From assembly GCA_002399565.1 (NCBI GenBank), contig DHDW01000046.1, positions 6,332-30,335 of the forward strand: 24,004 bases of DNA, in the 5' to 3' direction. A program made the position numbers and the translations under genes. The DNA is from Bacteroidales bacterium UBA4866. GTDB lineage: Bacteria > Bacteroidota > Bacteroidia > Bacteroidales > P3. Positions 16,010-23,756 of the stretch are shown in pieces; position 1 is the stretch's first letter; every line of letters starts with the position of its first letter. Below the pieces are notes generated by a model. That model was not told where the DNA came from and did not search any database. It saw nothing but the letters and a program-made list of their open reading frames with translations.

Positions 16010-17563
16010 ATGAATAAGGATTTAATAATAGATGTAAAGGATTCAGGAGTTGAAATAGCTTTGCTTGAAGATAAGTATTTAGTAGAACTTCACCAAGAAA
16101 AGAATGAGAGTAGTCATATTGTAGGTGATGTATACTTAGGCTTAGTTAAAAAGATTATGCCAGGACTTAATGCAGCATTTGTCGATGTTGGGTATGATAA
16201 GGATGCTTTTTTGCACTATTTAGATTTAGGACTTAATTTCAATTCTCTCAATAAATTTACTCGTAATGCTCAAAGTGGAGATCCCAACTCAGCATTAATT
16301 GAAAAGATGAAATTAGAGCCCAATTTGGAGAAGAGTGGAAAGATTCAAAGTGTATTAAAGCAAGGTCAAATAGTTTTGGTTCAAATAGCTAAGGAACCAA
16401 TATCAACCAAAGGTCCAAGATTAAGTGCTGAAATTTCATTTGCTGGAAGATATTTAGTGCTTATCCCTTTTTCAAATAAGATTTCAATTTCTTCGAAAAT
16501 TAAAAGTACTGAAGAAAAAAATAGACTAAAACGTCTAATTAGAAGTATTCTTCCAAATAATTTTGGAGTAATTATTAGAACAGTTGCCGAAGGACAAAGT
16601 GTCGCAGAGTTGGATGCCGACCTAAAGAATTTAATTTCAAAATGGGAAGCAATTCACAAGAAACTCCCAAAGGCTCTACCTCCAAATAAACTTGTTTCAG
16701 AAATTGATAAGTCTACAGCTATTTTGAGAGATTTATTAAGCGATGACTTCTCAAATGTTTATGTAAATAATAATGAGGTTTATGAAGAATTAAAAGCCTA
16801 CGTAAAGACAATTTCAACTGAAAAAATAGATTTAGTTCGTAATTACAAACTTCAAACTCCAATTTTTGAACAATTTGGAGTTCAAAACCAAATTAGGAAT
16901 TCCTTTGGGAAAGTTGTAACAATACGCTCAGGTATTTATTTGGTTATTGAACAAACTGAGGCAATGTGTGTTATTGATGTGAATTCTGGTCATAGAAGTA
17001 AATCTTCACAAGACCAAGAGGAAAATGCACTTATGGTTAATATGGAGGCTGCTGAAGAAATTGTTAGGCAATTGCGATTAAGAGACATCGGAGGAATAAT
17101 TGTAATTGATTTTATTGATTTAAATGTTATTTCAAACAGAAAGATACTTTACGATAGAATGAAGGAGCTTATGTCTAAGGATAAGGCTCGCCATACCATA
17201 TTGCCTCTTAGTAAGTTTTGTTTGATGCAAATAACTCGTCAAAGAGTAAGGCCTGTTATTCATTTTGATCTATCTGAAATTTGTCCTGCATGCCAAGGAA
17301 CTGGCAAAATTAAATCCTCAATAATTATTGTTGATGAGATTGAGAATGATTTAAAATACTTAGTTCAAGAGCAAAACGAAAGAAATCTTACTCTAATAGT
17401 CCATCCATTTGTTTATGCTTTTTTGTCTAAAGGATTTCTATTTTCAAAGCATAAGAAATGGGAGAGACAATATAAAACTAAAATAAAACTATTGGAAGAT
17501 ATTAATTTTAGTCTCTTGGAATATCAATTCCTAAATGAAAACAAAGATTTAATTAAACTATAA
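16010..17563 (+). CDS. rng: Ribonuclease G (RNase E/G family)
   Basis: Endoribonuclease of 517 residues, typical of RNase G, which cuts single-stranded AU-rich RNA in rRNA maturation and mRNA decay. An S1-type region (about 38-130) begins GDVYLGLVKKIMPGLNAAFVDVG. The catalytic metal-binding aspartates are Asp323 (CVIDVNSGHRS) and Asp367 (IIVIDFIDL). The Zn-link is CPACQGTG (Cys425, Cys428). There is no long C-terminal scaffold as in E. coli RNase E. It starts 25 nt after the terminator-like hairpin, and I see no separate promoter, so its expression may depend on read-through from the HU gene. Its last codons form part of the structure at 17556-17668. Confidence 0.96.
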   Translation: MNKDLIIDVKDSGVEIALLEDKYLVELHQEKNESSHIVGDVYLGLVKKIMPGLNAAFVDVGYDKDAFLHYLDLGLNFNSLNKFTRNAQSGDPNSALIEKMKLEPNLEKSGKIQSVLKQGQIVLVQIAKEPISTKGPRLSAEISFAGRYLVLIPFSNKISISSKIKSTEEKNRLKRLIRSILPNNFGVIIRTVAEGQSVAELDADLKNLISKWEAIHKKLPKALPPNKLVSEIDKSTAILRDLLSDDFSNVYVNNNEVYEELKAYVKTISTEKIDLVRNYKLQTPIFEQFGVQNQIRNSFGKVVTIRSGIYLVIEQTEAMCVIDVNSGHRSKSSQDQEENALMVNMEAAEEIVRQLRLRDIGGIIVIDFIDLNVISNRKILYDRMKELMSKDKARHTILPLSKFCLMQITRQRVRPVIHFDLSEICPACQGTGKIKSSIIIVDEIENDLKYLVQEQNERNLTLIVHPFVYAFLSKGFLFSKHKKWERQYKTKIKLLEDINFSLLEYQFLNENKDLIKL

Positions 17564-17668
17564 ATTTTTTCTTGAACTTTGATTAATCGGATTGAATAAA
17601 CATTGTTTACAATCTATTTTACTCCTCTTAGTTAGTGTAAAAAGTCAAAGTTCAAGAAAAATATAGTT
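17556..17668. other. Predicted three-way-junction structure overlapping the rng stop codon
   Basis: The outer stem is AACTATA (17556-17562) with TATAGTT (17662-17668), then a 3-nt bulge, then 17 perfect pairs: TTTTTCTTGAACTTTGA (17566-17582) with TCAAAGTTCAAGAAAAA (17645-17661). Inside lie two hairpins. One is GATTG..TAAAC-ATT-GTTTA-CAATC (17590-17614, 10 bp with a 2-nt bulge). The other is TTTTAC/GTAAAA (17617-17642, 14-nt loop). No T run follows, so it is not an ordinary terminator. It may be an RNA structure at the end of the rng message, or a DNA element. Confidence 0.65.
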
Positions 17669-17681
17669 AGTCTTAAATTAA

Positions 17682-17765
17682 TCGGGATTTTTTTGAAAAA
17701 AGTCGGTGATTAAATCGAAAAAGTAGGTGATTATTTTAATAAACTCGGGACTTAATTTATAACCT
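17682..17765. repeat. Four degenerate repeats with exact 21-nt period
   Basis: Unit cores start at 17682, 17703, 17724 and 17745: TCGGGATTT, TCGGTGATT, TAGGTGATT and TCGGGACTT. Neighbouring units agree at about 13-14 of 21 positions. AAAAAGTCGGTGATTA (17697-17712) recurs 21 nt later with one change. The period equals two helical turns. An 8-bp hairpin (TTTATAAC/GTTATAAA, 17756-17780) overlaps the last unit. The rest of the gap to 17849 shows nothing. Confidence 0.7.
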
Positions 17766-17849
17766 AAAAGATGTTATAAAATAAAAATTAATATCCAGTA
17801 AAACTGTGGTTGTTAATTTTAGTACTATTTGCTCATAAATGTTGAGAGT

Positions 17850-18242
17850 TTAAAATCTATATTTTTGAGGGCTTAATTTAGAGTTTTGAAATATTATTAC
17901 AATTTTGAATAGGTCAATAATTACAATTCTTCTTGGGTCGCTAATTATTTTAAGAAATTCGTTATATGAGTCTTTACATTGATAGGGTTTGTCTATAATT
18001 ATTATTGACTTTTCTATTAATACTGTTTGTATTGCTTGAAATTCATCATAGGATGAAGAAATTAAAATTATATTTTTTTCGCCAAATTCTTCCTGAAATA
18101 AATGTATTAATCTAATTGGATTTCTTTTGTGTTTTTTGATTAATCTATTGTATAAATCAAACATATATGGAGAGTGTATTGAAAATTCATTCTTCTTTTT
18201 TATACTATGTAACAGCCTATGTTTTTGAGAGAAAATATTCAT
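17850..18242 (-). CDS. Small protein resembling an internally deleted class I SAM-dependent methyltransferase
   Basis: ORF of 130 residues. Its N-terminal part, FSIHSPYMFDLYNRLIKKH, matches the HSPFVYxLxxxV opening of a Bacteroidota O-methyltransferase-like family of about 240 residues. Its C-terminal part (IIIIDKPY, then EFLKIISDP, RRIVIIDLFKIVIIFQN and a final YRF) matches that family's end, where an acidic DDIHW motif is followed by the last two strands. The central SAM-binding Rossmann core with its glycine motif is missing, so methyl transfer is unlikely. The frame is open and has its own -7 element at 18276-18283, so it may be a shortened expressed relic rather than random sequence. These family assignments are from memory. 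Confidence 0.5.
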   Translation of the reverse strand: MNIFSQKHRLLHSIKKKNEFSIHSPYMFDLYNRLIKKHKRNPIRLIHLFQEEFGEKNIILISSSYDEFQAIQTVLIEKSIIIIDKPYQCKDSYNEFLKIISDPRRIVIIDLFKIVIIFQNSKLSPQKYRF

Positions 18243-18275
18243 TAATTTCTAATTTAGCAATGTAATTTATAGGTG

Positions 18276-18283
18276 CAAAGATA
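18276..18283 (-). promoter_or_regulatory. Leftward -7 element for the 130-residue ORF
   Basis: The minus strand reads TATCTTTG, an exact TAnnTTTG match, 33 bp upstream of the ORF's ATG. It is separated by only 22 bp from the rightward lptB -7 element, so the two promoters must overlap in their upstream parts. Confidence 0.55.
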
Positions 18284-18305
18284 ATTCATTTCTCAAAAAT
18301 TTTAT

Positions 18306-18313
18306 TATCTTTG
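18306..18313 (+). promoter_or_regulatory. lptB promoter, -7 element
   Basis: TATCTTTG is an exact TAnnTTTG match, 57 bp upstream of the lptB ATG. No good -33 TTTG is seen at the expected distance. It is the mirror partner of the leftward element at 18276-18283. Confidence 0.6.
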
Positions 18314-18370
18314 CTGATTGATAGGTTTAATTTGGATGAATAGGAGGGTTTAAAACAGATAATTTTAATT

Positions 18371-19093
18371 ATGAAATTATATACTGAAGATGTAATAAAG
18401 AAATACGGGAAGAGAACTGTTGTTAAGGGTGTTTCTATCGAAGTTAATCAAGGAGAGATTGTGGGTTTGCTTGGTCCAAATGGTGCTGGGAAGACTACTA
18501 CTTTCTATATGATGGTAGGTTTAATTAAGCCTTTCAGAGGGAAGGTTTATCTTGATGAGATGGATATTACTGATATGCCAATGTACAAAAGAGCTCAAAG
18601 AGGTGTTGGGTATTTGGCACAAGAGGCTTCTGTATTTAGATCTATGTCTGTTGAAGATAATATAATGTCTGTTTTAGAGTTTAGAGACTTGTTATCAAAA
18701 GAAAGAGTTAAGATTATGGTTGATCTTTTGAATGAGTTTGGTCTTATGCATATTAGAAAGAGTAAAGGAAATCAGCTTTCTGGAGGAGAAAGAAGACGAA
18801 CTGAAATAGCACGTGCTTTGGCTGCCGATCCTAAGTTCATCCTATTAGATGAGCCCTTTGCAGGAGTTGACCCAATCGCTGTACAAGATATTCAAAATAT
18901 TGTTGCAAAATTAAAAAATAGGAATATCGGAGTTTTAATAACAGATCATAATGTTCATGAAACTCTAACCATTACGGATAGAGCATACCTGCTTTTTGAG
19001 GGAAGCGTCCTAAAATCAGGAACTCCAAAAGAACTTGCCGAAGATGAACAAGTCAGGGAGAAGTATCTCGGAGAAAACTTTGAATTGCGTTAG
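18371..19093 (+). CDS. lptB: LPS export ABC transporter ATP-binding protein
   Basis: ATPase of 240 residues that powers the LptB2FGC complex, which extracts lipopolysaccharide from the inner membrane for transport to the outer membrane. Walker A is GPNGAGKTT (35-43), the signature is LSGGE (136-140), Walker B is FILLDEP with Asp160 and Glu161, and the switch histidine is His193 in TDHNVHETL. LptB features include [10 protein letters not shown] in the Q-loop region and the [10 protein letters not shown]-loop. Length and motifs fit LptB better than other ABC ATPases. It starts an envelope gene run and lies 3 bp before the deacetylase-like gene. Confidence 0.95.
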   Translation: MKLYTEDVIKKYGKRTVVKGVSIEVNQGEIVGLLGPNGAGKTTTFYMMVGLIKPFRGKVYLDEMDITDMPMYKRAQRGVGYLAQEASVFRSMSVEDNIMSVLEFRDLLSKERVKIMVDLLNEFGLMHIRKSKGNQLSGGERRRTEIARALAADPKFILLDEPFAGVDPIAVQDIQNIVAKLKNRNIGVLITDHNVHETLTITDRAYLLFEGSVLKSGTPKELAEDEQVREKYLGENFELR

Positions 19094-19096
19094 ACT

Positions 19097-20428
19097 ATGA
19101 TTTTAGTTTATGTAGATAAAATTACAAATCGTTTAGGTTATATTCTTAACCTAATTTTAAAAGATATATTGGGTATTGAATACACTATTACTACTAATAG
19201 GGAGAATTTTGCTAATCATATAGGAGCTAAGTTTTCTTATTGTAAAAATAGGGTTAAAGATGAGCCATTTATTTATTCAACTGATTTGTTGTTTGAAACT
19301 ACAATTGAGATCAAAGACTTGGAAGTTTTTTATTTTGAGGAAAATCCTGCAATTTTTAGAACATACGCTAAAGATAGTATTATCCCATTTGATGTTTTAG
19401 CAGCTTCATTTTATTTTGTTTCTCGTTATGAGGAATATCTACCTTTTATTCAAGACAAGCATGGAAGGTATAGATATGAGGAAAGCCTTGCTTTTCAGAA
19501 TTGTTTTTTACATAAACCAATTGTAAATATTTGGGTTAAGAATTTGGGAGAGAAACTTAAAGGAATATATCCAGATTTGGAGTTTGCAAAGCATTATTTT
19601 AGATTCTACAATACAATAGATATTGATTCTGCATATTCTTTTAAAGAAAAAGGAATGTTTAGAAAGTTATATGGGTTTGCTAAGGATTTCTTTAAGGGAA
19701 ATCTTTCAGAATGTGGATATAGATTTAATGTGATTTTTAGAGGGAAGACAGATCCTTACGATAATTTCGATTATCAAATATCTTTAATTAAGAAATATAA
19801 GCTCAAGACAATTTATTTTATTCTATTTGGAAGATATGGGAAATATGACAAAAACATCTCCCCTTATAATAAGCGTTTTCATCGTTTAATAAAATATTTA
19901 TGTGATTATGCAAAAGTAGGGATTCATCCATCATACTCATCATTTGACCAGGAGGAAGAATTGTCTGTTCAAATTAAAGAATTAGAACAAGTAATACACA
20001 AACCAATACTAAGAAGTAGATTTCATTTCTTACGATTTCGTCTTCCTATTTCTTACAGAAGGCTTTTGGATAATATGATTAGTGATGATTACTCTATGGG
20101 ATATTCTAAAACAATTGGATTTAGAGCGGGAATATGTTCTGGATATAATTTTTTTGATTTAGAAATTGATGGAGAAACAAAATTAAGAGTTCATCCTTTT
20201 GCAATTATGGATGTTGCACTCAAAGATGGATTAGGATTAAATAAGGAAGAGGCTCTAATTAAAATTAAACAAATTGTAGATGAAATAATTGCTGTAAAAG
20301 GAGATTTTATTAGTGTCTGGCATAACCAATCTTTAAGTGAAAGATATCAATGGATAGGATGGAGAGAGGTTTATGAGAATATGTTAGAATATGTTTCAGC
20401 AGTAGACAGAACTCCATTTGAGCAGTAG
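19097..20428 (+). CDS. Polysaccharide deacetylase-like protein (DUF7033 type)
   Basis: Protein of 443 residues. The N-terminal 165 or so match the pattern of the Bacteroidota domain found before a NodB-like deacetylase fold (IIPFDVLAASFYFVSRYEEY). The C-terminal part has the aspartate motif TIDIDSAY (Asp175, Asp177), a single zinc-type histidine in VGIHPSYSS (His277) in place of the usual HxxxH, and FRAGICSGYNFFDLE near the end. There is no signal peptide, so any deacetylation would act on a cytoplasmic sugar or precursor. Substrate unknown; the location between lptB and hldD suggests LPS or surface glycan. The reduced metal site leaves catalysis uncertain. Confidence 0.78.
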   Translation: MILVYVDKITNRLGYILNLILKDILGIEYTITTNRENFANHIGAKFSYCKNRVKDEPFIYSTDLLFETTIEIKDLEVFYFEENPAIFRTYAKDSIIPFDVLAASFYFVSRYEEYLPFIQDKHGRYRYEESLAFQNCFLHKPIVNIWVKNLGEKLKGIYPDLEFAKHYFRFYNTIDIDSAYSFKEKGMFRKLYGFAKDFFKGNLSECGYRFNVIFRGKTDPYDNFDYQISLIKKYKLKTIYFILFGRYGKYDKNISPYNKRFHRLIKYLCDYAKVGIHPSYSSFDQEEELSVQIKELEQVIHKPILRSRFHFLRFRLPISYRRLLDNMISDDYSMGYSKTIGFRAGICSGYNFFDLEIDGETKLRVHPFAIMDVALKDGLGLNKEEALIKIKQIVDEIIAVKGDFISVWHNQSLSERYQWIGWREVYENMLEYVSAVDRTPFEQ

Positions 20429-20479
20429 TATGGAACATAAATTTTAATCAATCGTATAAATAATCAATAAATTAGAAAT

Positions 20480-21451
20480 ATGATAGTCGTTACAGGTGCA
20501 GCAGGTTTTATAGGAAGTTGTATGGTTAGCAAATTGAATAAACTTGGAAGGAATGATATTATTATTGTTGATGATTTCAAGAAGAATTCTAATATTAAGA
20601 AATCAAACTATTCAAATCTTCAATTTGCCAAAAAAATTGACAGGAAGGAATTTATTAGCTGGTTTGAGAAAAATGCTAGTAAGATAGATGGTGTTTATCA
20701 TTTAGGAGCAAGAACTGACACTACAGAATTTGATTGGAAAATCTTTTTAGATCTAAATCTTAATTATTCCAAGAATATATGGAGAATATGTGCATTTAAT
20801 TCCATTCCTTTAGTTTATGCCTCTTCTGCTGCAACATATGGAGAAGGAGAAAATGGATATGAAGATGATCATGATAAACTTCCAAAACTTAAACCCCTAA
20901 ATCCTTATGGCCGTTCTAAGCAAGATTTTGATCTCTGGGTTCTAAGGCAAGAGACCAAGCCTCCATTTTGGGCAGGAATAAAATTTTTCAATGTATATGG
21001 ACCTAATGAATATCATAAGCAAAGAATGGCATCTGTTATATTCCATTCTTATCATCAAATTAACAATACAGGACTTGTAAAGCTGTTTCGTTCTCATCGT
21101 TCAGATTATTTAGATGGAATGCAATTAAGAGATTTTATATATGTTAAGGATTTGGTCGCAGTATTAGATTTTATAATGAACAATCAACCTGAATCAGGTA
21201 TTTATAATTTAGGTACTGGAAAAGCAAGGAGTTTTTATGATTTAGCTAAAGCAACATTTGATGCAATGGGAAAGACTCCAAATATTGAATATGTTGATAT
21301 TCCAGAAGATATTAGAGGTAAGTATCAATACTTTACAGAAGCTAAAATGGAGAAATTAAGAAATGCTGGATATACTGAAGATTTCTATACATTGGAGGAA
21401 GGCATAAAGGATTATGTCCAAAATTATTTATTGACGAATTTATATTATTGA
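20480..21451 (+). CDS. hldD: ADP-L-glycero-D-manno-heptose 6-epimerase
   Basis: Extended short-chain dehydrogenase/epimerase of 323 residues that converts ADP-D-glycero- to ADP-L-glycero-D-manno-heptose, the donor for LPS inner core. It has the NAD(P)-binding GAAGFIG (6-12), catalytic Tyr143 and Lys147 in YGRSK with Ser115/Ser116 upstream, and the HldD-specific GARTDTTE and FNVYGPNEYHKQRMASV. LPS context: lptB upstream and a KdsC-like phosphatase 2 bp downstream. Cytoplasmic. The 51-bp gap before it shows no exact promoter match. Confidence 0.95.
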   Translation: MIVVTGAAGFIGSCMVSKLNKLGRNDIIIVDDFKKNSNIKKSNYSNLQFAKKIDRKEFISWFEKNASKIDGVYHLGARTDTTEFDWKIFLDLNLNYSKNIWRICAFNSIPLVYASSAATYGEGENGYEDDHDKLPKLKPLNPYGRSKQDFDLWVLRQETKPPFWAGIKFFNVYGPNEYHKQRMASVIFHSYHQINNTGLVKLFRSHRSDYLDGMQLRDFIYVKDLVAVLDFIMNNQPESGIYNLGTGKARSFYDLAKATFDAMGKTPNIEYVDIPEDIRGKYQYFTEAKMEKLRNAGYTEDFYTLEEGIKDYVQNYLLTNLYY

Positions 21452-21453
21452 TA

Positions 21454-21972
21454 ATGAATTATAAAGAAAAACTTCAACCTATAAAAGCTTTTATATTTGA
21501 TTATGATGGAGTAATGACAGATGGCAATTTATGGATAGGAGATGATAATAACATATTTAGAGTGGGAAATGTTAAAGATGGTTTTGCTTTACAATATGCA
21601 ATTAAAAAAGGCTATTTAATAGCAATAATTTCTGGAGGGAAAGGAGAAAGTATATGCAGAAGAATGAAAATGTTAGGAATAGAAGAAGTCTATACAGAAT
21701 CAGTAAATAAGAGAGAGATTTTTTTGAAATTTTTAAAGGATAAAGGACTAACTTCTCAACAAGTACTTTATATGGGTGATGATATTCCAGATTATGATTT
21801 AATGATTGAAGCAGGAGTTTCAACTTGTCCATCAGATGCAGTTGAAGAAATTAAATCGGTTGCAGATTATATTTCCAATAAAAATGGAGGAGATGGCTGC
21901 GTAAGAGATATTATAGAACAAGTTATGCGTTTGCATAACAAATGGTTTCACGAAGAAGCTAAAGAATGGTAA
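21454..21972 (+). CDS. KdsC-like HAD phosphatase
   Basis: Protein of 172 residues, the length of 3-deoxy-D-manno-octulosonate-8-phosphate phosphatase, which makes free Kdo for LPS. HAD motifs: IFDYDGVMTDG (nucleophile Asp16, acid/base Asp18), IISGG, the lysine NKREIFLKFL, and MGDDIPDYDLM; no cap domain. VKDGFALQYA is typical of KdsC. The adjacent hldD supports an LPS role, but related acylneuraminate-associated phosphatases look alike, so no symbol is given. I chose the ATG at 21454; TTG at 21448, which would overlap the hldD stop, is possible. It overlaps rlpA by 7 bp. Confidence 0.88.
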   Translation: MNYKEKLQPIKAFIFDYDGVMTDGNLWIGDDNNIFRVGNVKDGFALQYAIKKGYLIAIISGGKGESICRRMKMLGIEEVYTESVNKREIFLKFLKDKGLTSQQVLYMGDDIPDYDLMIEAGVSTCPSDAVEEIKSVADYISNKNGGDGCVRDIIEQVMRLHNKWFHEEAKEW

Positions 21973-22388
21973 AAAACCTCATAATTGTAATTATATTAAT
22001 TATTCCTTTTTTTGCTTTTAATCAAGGAGTAAAAAAAGAAAAGGTGATGGATAAGAAGGCTACTTTTTATCATAATAAATTTGTTAATAGAAAAACATCT
22101 ACTGGGGAGAAATTTGATCAAAAAAAATATACTGCAGCTCATAAAACAATTCCTTTAAATACTATAGTTAGAGTAACAAATACCAATAATGGTCGTTCGG
22201 TAATTGTAAGAGTAAATGATAGGTGTCCGAAGAAAGGAGTTATTGACCTGTCTCTTATTGCTGCAAAGAAGCTTAAAATGATAAAAGAAGGTGTAGCTCC
22301 TGTTAAAGTTGAGATTCTTAGCAATGATTATATTGATGTTTGGCTAAAACAAGATGAAATTTTTAATTTGTTTGATGGGTCAGAATAA
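21966..22388 (+). CDS. rlpA: RlpA-like septal ring protein (double-psi beta-barrel)
   Basis: Exported protein of 140 residues: a hydrophobic signal (1-19, FFAFNQ) followed by a double-psi beta-barrel with the RlpA pattern ATFYHNKFVNRKTSTGEKFD, YTAAHKTIPLNTIVRVTN and VRVNDRCP, then DLSLIAAKKL. RlpA proteins bind or cleave denuded peptidoglycan at division sites. No lipobox cysteine follows the signal, and there is no SPOR domain, so this is a minimal, soluble-periplasmic or membrane-anchored version. The start overlaps the phosphatase gene by 7 bp. Confidence 0.87.
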   Translation: MVKNLIIVIILIIPFFAFNQGVKKEKVMDKKATFYHNKFVNRKTSTGEKFDQKKYTAAHKTIPLNTIVRVTNTNNGRSVIVRVNDRCPKKGVIDLSLIAAKKLKMIKEGVAPVKVEILSNDYIDVWLKQDEIFNLFDGSE

Positions 22389-22518
22389 TAAAGGATATAA
22401 TTTGAAAATAAGGTACTTTCTTTCAATGCATACCTTGGAAAAGGGATTTGAGGATTTTAAAGAAAAATATCCAGAAATAGGGATTGTAGAAAATAAAAAT
22501 GCAGATATAGTTTTTTAA
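22375..22518 (+). CDS. Small unrecognised ORF overlapping the end of rlpA
   Basis: ATG at 22375 to TAA at 22518, 47 residues, beginning inside rlpA (14-bp overlap). It contains a run that looks like real protein, RYFLSMHTLEKGFEDFKEKY then PEIGIVENKNADIVF: amphipathic, charged and of normal composition. I recognise no family. It could be a genuine small protein, coupled to rlpA, or the decayed end of a lost gene. No promoter of its own; the porP promoter begins just after its stop. Confidence 0.4.
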   Translation: MGQNNKGYNLKIRYFLSMHTLEKGFEDFKEKYPEIGIVENKNADIVF

Positions 22519-22533
22519 TATAAAATTTATTTT

Positions 22534-22541
22534 TACTTTTG
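22534..22541 (+). promoter_or_regulatory. porP promoter, -7 element
   Basis: TACTTTTG is an exact TAnnTTTG match. A T run at 22511-22516 about 17 bp upstream could serve as a weak -33. The leader to the ATG at 22657 would be about 110 nt. It marks the start of a T9SS operon. Confidence 0.55.
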
Positions 22542-22656
22542 CAAGACGCATTTTCCCAATTAAGTTTATTGTAAAAATGCTAAACTACTAATAATTAAAG
22601 GAAAAGAGTTAAGGAGCTATTTGAATAATAGTAATTTTACATACATTTATTACATC

Positions 22657-23688
22657 ATGTATAAACGAAATATCTTATTTTCACTCATTAAGACAACAAA
22701 ATCTTATTTGTTAGTTATTATTGTTATTATTGCTCCATTGATTGGCTTTTCACAACAAGAGCCAGAATTTACTCAATATATGTATAATCGTTTATCATAT
22801 AACCCAGCTTATGCAGGAAGTAATGGCGCTATGTGTTTAACGGGATTCTATAGAAATCAATGGATGGGCTTAAAATTAACTGATATAAAGGGAGGCAAGC
22901 CATCAACTCCACAGACCTTAAATGTTTCTTTTGACTTTCCTGTTAAATTCCTTCACGGAGGCATAGGTGCAACAATAATTTCTGATAAGATAGGATACTG
23001 GAATCAAACTTTTGTAAAAATTGATTATGCTTATAGATTTGAACTGCCAACAGGAAATTTAGCTTTTGGATTAGAAGCTCAATTATTTAGTTCTGCAATT
23101 GATTTTGCAAACTTAGTTGGAAGCGACCAAATAAATGAATTGGATGAAATATTAGCAACTTCAAGAGATCCTGTTCTAAGAGATGCTTCTCAACAAAATG
23201 ATTTTTTATTTGATTTAGGTTTTGGTGCTTATTATCAAATTCCTGGAAAGTTTTATGCAGGTTTTTCTTCATCAAAACTGATGGAAACAAGGAGTGAAAA
23301 GCTTAAATGGGAAGATAAAAGACATTATTATTTATTGGCTGGATACGAATGGACTATTCCCGCTTATCCTGAATTTAGAGTTCTTCCATCTGCATTAGCA
23401 AAATTTATTGAACCAGATGAAACAGGTTATGTAAATTATCAAATTAATGCAAGTGCATTAATAGAATATAATTATATGTTTTGGGGAGGACTAAACTACC
23501 GTATTCAAGATGCAATAAGTGTATTAGGAGGATTAACTTTAGGGGGATTCAAATTAGGTATGTCATATGATATTCCAATTACAAGATTAAAACCATACGG
23601 TTCGTTTGAGTTATTTGTTAGATACTGCTTTAAAGTTGAAAACCAACCAAAGCCTCCAACAAGTTATAGAAACACAAGAATGAACTAG
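22657..23688 (+). CDS. porP: Type IX secretion system outer-membrane protein, PorP/SprF family
   Basis: Protein of 343 residues: a long signal peptide (to about 33, LIGFSQ) and a beta-barrel with the family opening EPEFTQYMYNRLSYNPAYAG, then GFYRNQWMGL, and the aromatic C terminus of an outer-membrane protein (SFELFVRYCF). PorP works with the PorK/PorN ring and the PorL/PorM motor. porK starts 68 bp downstream, as in the porPKLMN operon. The ATG at 22657 (MYKRN) gives a normal signal peptide; a TTG at 22621 would add 12 residues and is less likely. Confidence 0.93.
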   Translation: MYKRNILFSLIKTTKSYLLVIIVIIAPLIGFSQQEPEFTQYMYNRLSYNPAYAGSNGAMCLTGFYRNQWMGLKLTDIKGGKPSTPQTLNVSFDFPVKFLHGGIGATIISDKIGYWNQTFVKIDYAYRFELPTGNLAFGLEAQLFSSAIDFANLVGSDQINELDEILATSRDPVLRDASQQNDFLFDLGFGAYYQIPGKFYAGFSSSKLMETRSEKLKWEDKRHYYLLAGYEWTIPAYPEFRVLPSALAKFIEPDETGYVNYQINASALIEYNYMFWGGLNYRIQDAISVLGGLTLGGFKLGMSYDIPITRLKPYGSFELFVRYCFKVENQPKPPTSYRNTRMN

Positions 23689-23756
23689 AAAATGTAACTA
23701 AACATAATAATTTACGTTTAGAACTGAAATAGACAGAAAAATAAAATTAGAAGAAT

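Noticed and set aside
17566..17661. Ordinary intrinsic terminator of rng
   Set aside because: The stem is separated by a 62-nt interior containing further hairpins, and its 3' arm ends in A residues with no T run, so the usual terminator geometry is absent.
17682..17765. CRISPR array or coding heptad repeat from the 21-nt period
   Set aside because: The units are degenerate with no spacers, and no long open frame with a start codon covers them.
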